Assembly (NCBI RefSeq): GCF_024347075.1
Contig: NZ_AP024901.1
Coordinates: 62,001 to 126,000, forward strand
DNA length: 64,000 nt
Direction: 5' to 3'
Source of the DNA: Vibrio rarus
GTDB taxonomy: Bacteria; Pseudomonadota; Gammaproteobacteria; Enterobacterales; Vibrionaceae
Positions 58,111-64,000 of this stretch are shown here, piece after piece. The notes beneath the pieces are model-generated. The model searched no databases. It was not told the DNA's origin and saw nothing but the letters and a program-made list of their open reading frames with translations. Within the stretch, counting starts at the first letter, position 1, and each line of letters begins with the position of its first letter. Both the position numbers and the translations under genes were made by a program.

Positions 58111-58776
58111 ATGGCTGAATGGGAAATCATCTGGCAGCAAAAAGACGTATTTATCTCGGGATTTGGCAATACCTTTCTATTATTTATTATTGCCTCTGTA
58201 GTGAGTTTTCTACTCGGTATTGCGCTGTTGTATGTTTTGGAAAATGGCACTAAGTGGCTAAAAGGCGGTGTGGTACTCAGCATTAATATTATGCGAACTT
58301 TACCATTTTTGATCTTGGCTTATTTGTTGTACTACGGGTTGCCAGAAGTGGGCATTCGCATGGACGCCTTCACCGCAGGACTGGTTTCATTAAGCCTTTA
58401 TCACGGCACTTATTTTTGTGAAATCTTTCGCGGGATTAGAAAGGGATTAGATTCAGGGTATATAGAAGCAGCCCAAGCCTGTGGCTTTTCTAAGTTTAAA
58501 ATCTTCACTCGCGTAGTTGTGCCCAATGTGCTGTTTAAATCTGTGCCTTTAATTGCCAATCAACTGATTATCTGCCTAAAGGACACGGCATTCTTGTGCA
58601 TTATCACGGTAGGAGAGATCACCGCGGCTGCCAATAGCATCCAATCGACTTATTTTATCCCGCTCAATGCGTTTATTGTCGCCATCGCACTGTACTGGCT
58701 GATCAGTATTGTCGTTGAACAGATCACTAAAATTACGCTCAACAAAGTTCAGGAAAGAGGGCTAAGCCATGCTTAA
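58111..58776 (+). CDS. Amino-acid ABC transporter permease, second subunit
   Basis: The 221-residue protein is the second permease of the heterodimer, with an EAA loop EAAQACGFSKFKIFTRVVVP and a pattern of five or so hydrophobic helices. AAGGAG precedes the ATG, 24 bases after the first permease. Its end overlaps the ATPase start by eight bases. Confidence 0.88.
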   Translation: MAEWEIIWQQKDVFISGFGNTFLLFIIASVVSFLLGIALLYVLENGTKWLKGGVVLSINIMRTLPFLILAYLLYYGLPEVGIRMDAFTAGLVSLSLYHGTYFCEIFRGIRKGLDSGYIEAAQACGFSKFKIFTRVVVPNVLFKSVPLIANQLIICLKDTAFLCIITVGEITAAANSIQSTYFIPLNAFIVAIALYWLISIVVEQITKITLNKVQERGLSHA

Positions 58777-59626
58777 TCAAACGTTAGAAACCAAAACCGT
58801 TGAATCCTATGAAGAGGTTGCGGCCGTTGTTGAACTGCCCGTTAAACACTCTGAACCAGCCGTTGTCAGTGATGCAGAAGATATCGTGAAGGTGGTGAAC
58901 CTATCTAAGCAATTTGATGGCATAGAGGTGTTAAGAGATATTAATTTAACCATTAAGAAAGGGGAGGTGGTGAGCATCCTTGGCTCTTCAGGCTCGGGAA
59001 AATCAACGCTTCTGCGCTGTATGAACTGGCTTGAACAACCTGAGCGCGGCACGATTCACCTTGGCGATGAACGTATAGGCATTTGTCCTCAAACCAATAA
59101 GCCTCTTAAGTATCGTGACTTGGCAAAGATGCGTGAGCGAATCGGCATGGTCTTTCAAGGGTTTAACCTATGGCCACACCTCACTGTACTTAAGAACGTG
59201 ATGGAAGCCTTATTGCACGTTAAGAAAATGTCGAAGACTGAGGCTGAAGCCATTGCTAAAGAGCAATTAGAAAAAGTAGGTATGTCACACAAGCTCGATA
59301 GCTACCCAAGCATGCTCTCTGGTGGTCAAAAACAACGTGTTGCTATTGCTCGTGCTCTTGCGATGGAGCCAGAGGTTTTATTGTTTGATGAACCAACATC
59401 AGCGCTTGATCCTGAGCTGGTGGATGAGGTTCTGTTAGTGATGCAAAAACTGTCAAAAGAGGGCTATACCATGGTGGTGGTCACGCACGAAATGGAGTTT
59501 GCGCGAAATGTATCAAGCCAGGTAGTGTTTCTTGAAAAGGGCATCTTAATAGAAAAGAATCCACCAGAGAAATTCTTTACCAACCCTGATTCACCAAGGG
59601 TTAGGCAGTTCTTGAAATTGGATTAG
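58769..59626 (+). CDS. Amino-acid ABC transporter ATPase (GlnQ/HisP-type)
   Basis: The 285-residue ATPase carries Walker A GSSGSGKST, signature LSGGQKQRVAIARAL, and Walker B VLLFDEPTSALDPE with the H-loop VVVTHEMEFA. About 40 extra residues, acidic and variable, precede the usual start (DIVKVVNLSKQF), making it longer than the typical 240-250. It overlaps the permease gene and ends the operon at a terminator. The extension does not look like a known domain. Confidence 0.9.
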   Translation: MLNQTLETKTVESYEEVAAVVELPVKHSEPAVVSDAEDIVKVVNLSKQFDGIEVLRDINLTIKKGEVVSILGSSGSGKSTLLRCMNWLEQPERGTIHLGDERIGICPQTNKPLKYRDLAKMRERIGMVFQGFNLWPHLTVLKNVMEALLHVKKMSKTEAEAIAKEQLEKVGMSHKLDSYPSMLSGGQKQRVAIARALAMEPEVLLFDEPTSALDPELVDEVLLVMQKLSKEGYTMVVVTHEMEFARNVSSQVVFLEKGILIEKNPPEKFFTNPDSPRVRQFLKLD

Positions 59627-59632
59627 TTTAAA

Positions 59633-59662
59633 GAGGCTAGTAGCTCAATCTACTAGCCTTTT
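59633..59662 (+). terminator. Terminator of the ABC transporter operon
   Basis: GGCTAGTAG pairs with CTACTAGCC over six bases, and TTTT follows. Confidence 0.85.
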
Positions 59663-59848
59663 GGAAGAGCGGTAAAAAGATGTTGAACCATGCGCTATAA
59701 GATCATGCCCTATGATATTTGGACCGTGTCACGAATGAGCATAAAAGGTGCTTTACGACCCTTTCAGGGAAAGAGGTTTCGTAATCTTAACCTGAGTAAA
59801 TGGCTTCGCGATGATGCGTCATAGTAATAACAGGTATCGAAGAGTGTA

Positions 59849-59945
59849 ATGAGTTTTCATAGACAGGATATTAAGAGCTACCTATTATTTAGGAAGAAAA
59901 AAGGCCTCACATATGATCAGATAATCGTCGCCAAACACGTAAACC
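59849..59945 (+). repeat. Degenerate direct repeat, copy 2 (truncated gene fragment)
   Basis: ATGAGTTTT then CATAGACAGGATATTAAGAG opens a frame reading HRQDIKSYLLFRKKKGLTYD and QIIVAKHVNR. It matches 49834-49936 in the same orientation. The frame continues into the IS256 terminal repeat and stops at TAA 59990-59992, so the element probably inserted into this gene. The source gene is not recognised; the start faintly resembles a DNA-binding helix-turn-helix. Confidence 0.6.
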
Positions 59946-59968
59946 GCATGAACATCACCGTTATGCAA

Positions 59969-60510
59969 GAGACTGTCCTAAATTCTGTGTAACTGCTTAC
60001 ATTTAATGTTGTAATGGCTAAGGAAAGGCAACATGGATAAGAAAGCACTTGAAGCTTTTGCTAAAGAAGCAGCAAAAGGAATTAAACGCCCAGAAGATTT
60101 AACCGAATTCAGCCAGATGCTTAAAAAGATCACTGTTGAAGCCGCTCTCAATGCTGAAATGGATTAGCATCTTGTCTACGAAAACACCAACAATCCAAAT
60201 CAAGAAACAGCCGTAACGGAAAGAGCAGCAAGCGGATCAAAACCGAAGATGGGGAGTTCGAACTCGATACACCTCGTGATCGCAATGGCTCTTTCGAGCC
60301 TAAGCTCGTTAAAAAACACCAATCTCGATTTACATCTATGGACGATAAGATTCTGAGGCTCTATGTACAAGGCATAAGCACGCGTGACATCGTCAATGCC
60401 TTTGAGTAATGGTACGGTGCTGAGATTTCACCGAGTCTCGTTTTGCGAGTGACAAACGCCGTCATCGATGAAATTGTTGAGTGTCAGTCCCGTCCGCTTG
60501 ATGTCCTTTA
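59969..60510 (+). pseudogene. IS256-family transposase, decayed 5' fragment
   Basis: The stretch opens with GAGACTGTCCTAAATTCTGT, like the terminal inverted repeat of IS256-family elements. A frame from ATG 60033 follows, reading DKKALEAFAKEAAKGIKRPE. It has an in-frame TAG after NAEMD, a frameshift, and a TAA in FE*WYGAEISP, and then stops matching after VECQSRPLDVLYP, before any catalytic part. The right end of the element is missing. Confidence 0.8.
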
Positions 60511-60628
60511 CCCCACCAACCGATGATATGTCGGATTTAATGCCCTGAAGCTTTGAAATCGGTGGGTGAAGTTTGCATAGGCTTCACTGCTTTATTGAGC
60601 GTTTACGTTGTTATGGATAGAAGGCATA

Positions 60629-60655
60629 AAAAAGGAGTTACCAATGGCAACTCCT
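60629..60655 (-). terminator. Terminator of the porin gene
   Basis: On the minus strand AGGAGTT pairs with AACTCCT over nine bases, followed by TTTTTT. Confidence 0.8.
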
Positions 60656-60709
60656 AATATATTCAACAACTCAGTGTGATTAGAAATGTACTAATCAACC
60701 AGTGAGTGA

Positions 60710-61666
60710 TTAAAACGTAACTTTAGCACCTAACATGCCTTTAAGCTCTTCGTTCAATGTGAACGCTTTGCTTACACCAACATAAGTTTTGAAGTATTCA
60801 GTGGCTTGATAACCGAGATCAAGTGCCGCTTTGGTGCTGTTATCAGATTGAGAGTCAAACTTAACGCTGGTGAAGGTACCAGCAAGAGATAACTTATCAG
60901 TAAATGCGTAAGAAGACGCTAATTCGTAACCGTTAAAGTCATCACCGAACTTAGTACCGTTAACATATAATCCACCCACGTAAAGAGAGTCAGTGATATT
61001 TGAACCTAAGCTCAATAGCATGCTATCACTGTCTTTGAATGTACCGTTGTGAATTTCTTTAGCGTAACCAGCACCAGCATTTAGGAAACCAAAGTCGTAG
61101 CTAGCCGAAAGGGCATAGCCGTAATGGGCTGTTGTTGTGTTACCAACGTTATCTTTAACACCTTGACCACCACCATTAAATGACGCATTGACAGTTAAAG
61201 CATCGTAGCTACCAATATAAAGGAACTGGTTGTCAGCACGGTATGCTGTGGTTTCTGCGTTAGACGCTTCTGCGCCGTAAGTGTTTAGGATATCTGTGTA
61301 GTTAACGATTTGATAAAGTGCACCATCGGTTTTACCGAATTGCACTTCGTTATTGTCATTCCCTACGGCAACATAAAGATAACGAGTTTCGTTTGATTCT
61401 GTTTTAGTAAATTCTTTTTCTACATAGCCACGAGCAAATACATCATCAGTGATTTGAGTTCTTGCTTGAATGTTAAGACGAGCGCGAGAAATGTCGTCTT
61501 GTTTTTGAATACTTTTATCTTTGCCTTGATCAGAGAATTCACTGCGAGCTTCAACTCGACCACCTACAGAAAGTGAAAGTGCATCACCTTTGTATATCTC
61601 ATGAGCATTTGCACTTGCAGCAAAGACTGAAGCAATAGCGATAGTCGTTAGGGTCAATGTTTTCAT
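60710..61666 (-). CDS. Gram-negative porin
   Basis: The 318-residue outer-membrane protein has a signal peptide ending ASANA, a beta-strand-rich body with alternating polar and aromatic residues, and the porin pattern LSVGGRVEARSEF near the start and AKVTF at the end with terminal Phe. It resembles OmpU/OmpC-type vibrio porins and should form a 16-stranded trimer. It follows a long 5' region with a possible regulatory inverted repeat. Which porin it matches is not decidable by eye. Confidence 0.88.
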   Translation of the reverse strand: MKTLTLTTIAIASVFAASANAHEIYKGDALSLSVGGRVEARSEFSDQGKDKSIQKQDDISRARLNIQARTQITDDVFARGYVEKEFTKTESNETRYLYVAVGNDNNEVQFGKTDGALYQIVNYTDILNTYGAEASNAETTAYRADNQFLYIGSYDALTVNASFNGGGQGVKDNVGNTTTAHYGYALSASYDFGFLNAGAGYAKEIHNGTFKDSDSMLLSLGSNITDSLYVGGLYVNGTKFGDDFNGYELASSYAFTDKLSLAGTFTSVKFDSQSDNSTKAALDLGYQATEYFKTYVGVSKAFTLNEELKGMLGAKVTF

Positions 61667-62155
61667 GTATTAATTCCTTAAATTCCAGCACGTAAATGTT
61701 CGTGATAGCTGAAATAAAGGTTATATATATTGTTGTTGTGATATAAGACGGAATAATAAGAAGTTATCTTTTGATTTTAATAATCAACTGAACCTTTAGC
61801 GGTGTGTTTCATATGAGATTTGAATATCTTCACAAATAGGCTGAAATAATGTTCTCGAATTCAATAAATAAAGTATTACGTTTATTTATTGAATCGTGTT
61901 GCGCGCACATTAAATATTCCAGAAATGAATAAAAATCCAAGATTAAGTGAGGTGTCAACAAATAATGATATGATTTTTTCGCCCACATATGTTAACCACA
62001 CATTTTATCATTAACTTTTTCTGCCGATACGGTATTAAAAAGGAGGCATATAATGTTGTAGTGGGAACACTATATGCCAGTGAGAATGAGTTTGTTGACT
62101 GCGCTAGTCAAATTATTGTTTATTAAGTACTTTATTGGGGTCTTGCTCATTCGAT
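61667..62155. other. Intergenic region upstream of the porin
   Basis: These 489 bases show no credible gene. They are AT-rich and contain two inverted repeats, GGCATATA/TATATGCC (62045-62078) and TTGACT/AGTCAA (62095-62111), of unknown meaning. The porin promoter must lie in the left part. Confidence 0.5.
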
Positions 62156-62740
62156 CTATAGAGCATTTTTCTCGCGCTGTAGTTTAATGGCACATTCTTG
62201 GTCAATAACTTGTCTAGCATCATTGAACCCTGTGCTAGGGAAGGTAGCAATAGTCCCTATATCTGATTGAATGATGACAGGGGATTGTGTAGCAAACTGT
62301 TTAAGTAAAAATTCACGACCTTCACTGTTTTTTGCGCGGTACATGCGCGCATTAGCATTGGCTTTACTGACGAATTTAAAGTGAACATCTTGACCATTTA
62401 CGTTAAAAATACCGCTAATTCTATTGCCATAAAAAGGCCCTGTAATAAATAATGTCCCTTGGCAGGTCGTTGGATCGGTGCTGTATCTTGCAACTAAGTT
62501 AGTGTCGCCTTTATGTGAGCGGTCATTCCAACCTATATTGTTGACTAAACCATTGCCGTGATAGCTCCATTGTTCACTGGCTAGCCAAGCGATCTTTTCA
62601 TCTGAAAAGGTTGTGTTAGTTGTGGGCGCTTCTAATACTGCACCAGATGTGGATTGACTCGCATCAGTAGGGGAATGGGTGGCTGCACAGCCTTGAATTA
62701 ACAGTAATAATGAGCCAAGTAGCAGTGACTTGTTGCGCAT
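62156..62740 (-). CDS. Hypothetical lipoprotein
   Basis: The 194-residue product has a lipoprotein signal with lipobox LIQGC. The mature region contains WSYHGNGLVNNIGW and cysteines near residues 98 and 185 (GTLFI context and DQECAI). No family is recognised. It is separated from the porin by a long non-coding stretch and has its own reading direction. Confidence 0.6.
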   Translation of the reverse strand: MRNKSLLLGSLLLLIQGCAATHSPTDASQSTSGAVLEAPTTNTTFSDEKIAWLASEQWSYHGNGLVNNIGWNDRSHKGDTNLVARYSTDPTTCQGTLFITGPFYGNRISGIFNVNGQDVHFKFVSKANANARMYRAKNSEGREFLLKQFATQSPVIIQSDIGTIATFPSTGFNDARQVIDQECAIKLQREKNAL

Positions 62741-62999
62741 GGTGTCATCCTTGATGAAGATTAATATGGAATAAGATTAATAATAATGCTTTATCTTATG
62801 GAGAAGGTTATGGGAGTGTCTGTTTTTATTTAGCGTTGAGTGTGTTTTTTGTCAGGGGACGGTAAAGGTAGGATGGCGTTGTCAATAACGAATAATGGTG
62901 GAGCGTTTATGACTGTTTTATTGAGCGCCCATGTTCACCCTTGAGCACAAGCCTTGCTTTGACTACAATACCCCATCTATCCTTTATATATTTCAGGTC

Positions 63000-63254
63000 A
63001 TGAATATGAGCGACACTAACGCAAAGCCAACACTACCGGATCATCTTTCGGGTAACCCACGTAGCCCACACTTTGTAGAAGAGTGCTTTCATCATCAAAT
63101 AGGCATTCGCCTTAATGGTAAAGAAAGAAAAGATGTTGAAGAGTACTGTGTCAGTGAAGGCTGGGTGAAAATTCCGTCGCCAAAAGCCCTTGACCGTCGT
63201 GGTCAGCCAATTTTGATTACTTTAAAAGGTACGGTAGAAGCTTACTATATCTAA
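63000..63254 (+). CDS. DUF3297 family protein
   Basis: The 84-residue protein matches DUF3297 in length and pattern: LPDHLSGNPRSPHFVEECF, GIRLNGKERKDVEEYC and the closing KALDRRGQPILITLKG. The family's role is unknown. The open frame reaches 62931; ATG 63000 or 63006 gives the family start. A terminator follows. The 260 bases before it show no gene. Confidence 0.8.
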   Translation: MNMSDTNAKPTLPDHLSGNPRSPHFVEECFHHQIGIRLNGKERKDVEEYCVSEGWVKIPSPKALDRRGQPILITLKGTVEAYYI

Positions 63255-63296
63255 AACCGTCCCATCTTTTAGATACAATAAATGCGATTAATCAAT

Positions 63297-63338
63297 AACG
63301 CACAATATCATCTTTGCTATTGTGCGTTTTATTTTTTG
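63297..63338 (+). terminator. Terminator after the DUF3297 gene
   Basis: AACGCACAATA pairs with TATTGTGCGTT over 10 bases, followed by TTATTTTTT. Confidence 0.85.
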
Positions 63339-63401
63339 CGCGACTAGCATAGAACATGTCACCCATATTGACGATGTTATTATTACTTTAGAGGATTGCA
63401 C

Positions 63402-64000
63402 TTGAGCACTTTGTTTACACCTGCACGCATTGGCAACATGACCCTAAAAAACCGTTTTGTTCGTAGTGCAACATGGGAAAATATGGCCACTGAAGAAGGC
63501 TATATGACCGACAAACTTTATGACATCTATGAAGAACTGGCAAAGGGTGAGGTGGGTCTTATCGTTACCGGTTATGCCAACATAGTCGCAGATGAAAAAC
63601 CCAATGCGGGAATGATGGGTATATATAACGATACCTTTATTGATGGCTATAAAAAATTGACGGATTTGGTGCATGGCTATGGCTCGAAAATTGTCAAACA
63701 AATTGCTTATGGCGGAACAAAAACAACCTATAACTTAGGTGAGCGTACTATATTTTCCCCAAGCGATATCCCTGAAAGAGGCACAAAAACTCAGGGACAA
63801 GCCATGACTAAAGATGACATCAACACGATTGTCAGCGCGTTTGCAAATGCGAGTTTACGCGCCAAAAAATCCGGATTTGATGGTGTGGAAATTCACGCTG
63901 CACATACTTATTTAATTAATCAATTCTTGAGCCCTTACTACAACCGACGTGATGACGAGTACGGCGGTAGTTTAGAGAACCGCATGCGCTTTCTCTGTGA
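63402..64000 (+). CDS. NADH:flavin oxidoreductase/Old Yellow Enzyme (partial, runs off window)
   Basis: From TTG 63402, preceded by AGAGGA, the frame gives 199 codons and continues past the window end. It starts STLFTPARIGNMTLKNRFVR, the Old Yellow Enzyme N-terminus, and contains FDGVEIHAAHTYLINQFLS, YYNRRDDEYGGSLENR with the FMN-pocket His and the Arg/Glu pattern. The enzyme uses FMN and NAD(P)H to reduce activated alkenes or related substrates. The 3' part is not visible. Confidence 0.85.
   Translation, partial: MSTLFTPARIGNMTLKNRFVRSATWENMATEEGYMTDKLYDIYEELAKGEVGLIVTGYANIVADEKPNAGMMGIYNDTFIDGYKKLTDLVHGYGSKIVKQIAYGGTKTTYNLGERTIFSPSDIPERGTKTQGQAMTKDDINTIVSAFANASLRAKKSGFDGVEIHAAHTYLINQFLSPYYNRRDDEYGGSLENRMRFLC

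Larger units (their letters stand above)
59627..60709. other. Gene-poor debris region between ABC operon and porin
   Basis: This 1.08-kb stretch has no intact gene. In order it holds the ABC terminator, unexplained sequence with a short open frame at 59705-59823, the second degenerate direct repeat, a decayed IS256 element and the porin terminator. Confidence 0.7.

Noticed and set aside
59745..59756. AAGGTGCTTTAC, identical to 12 bases of the ppiC tail duplicate
   Set aside because: Only 12 bases match and flanks differ, so chance is likely.
59702..59823. Short frame reading MPYDIWTVSRMSIKGALR in the debris region
   Set aside because: Too short and without family resemblance or a strong ribosome binding site; possibly a gene scrap but not supportable.

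Overview
The window looks like chromosomal DNA of a marine gammaproteobacterium, most likely a Vibrio. The base composition is AT-rich. Sodium-coupled transporters are prominent, and kbl-tdh, zwf-pgl-gnd, a Vibrio-type porin, a CatB9-like acetyltransferase and many small Vibrio-style hypotheticals occur together. From memory, kbl-tdh and zwf-pgl-gnd lie on chromosome II in Vibrio, so that replicon is plausible. No rRNA, tRNA or CRISPR array was seen.

Layout. 1-3.8 kb: a CRP-type site, an SSS sodium symporter and a secreted PL6 polysaccharide (probably alginate) lyase lipoprotein. 4-9.8 kb: SH3b protein, an unrecognised protein, a CPA-type cation antiporter with a TrkA-N domain preceded by a possible leader peptide, a nitroreductase and an SDR. 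9.9-11.2 kb: a REP-associated tyrosine transposase (RAYT) bracketed by inverted GGTGTGTGTCC elements. 11.2-23.7 kb: NAD synthesis genes, acyltransferase, YfcZ-type protein, TetR regulator, a REP cluster, parvulin, AI-2E-type permease, two potassium channels, YaeQ, a cold-shock protein, OsmC, Nudix and YbjQ. 23.8-34.5 kb: LysR, kbl-tdh, an outer-membrane protein, yghU, a possible structured RNA, zwf-pgl-gnd and a hydratase. 34.8-46 kb: a second RAYT, catB, gltS with an AraC regulator, dienelactone hydrolase, cytochrome b561 with YceI, ybjD and a 5'-nucleotidase.

46.2-60.5 kb is the accessory part. Broken IS66 pieces bracket a di-heme peroxidase lipoprotein. A ParD/ParE-type toxin-antitoxin pair follows, then aspA, then a compact cluster of SDR, TauE/SafE exporter, class III aminotransferase, MocR regulator and polar-amino-acid ABC transporter. 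The best reading of that cluster is use of taurine (or a similar amine) as a nitrogen source: uptake, transamination to sulfoacetaldehyde, reduction to isethionate and export. AspA plus this cluster lies between two degenerate direct repeats about 10 kb apart, and the distal repeat runs into a decayed IS256 element. 60.7-64 kb holds a porin, a lipoprotein, a DUF3297 protein and the start of an Old Yellow Enzyme gene that runs off the window.

Functions are called from residue motifs and recall of families; no database search was possible. Several starts were moved from the longest frame to a start with a better ribosome binding site, as stated per gene.
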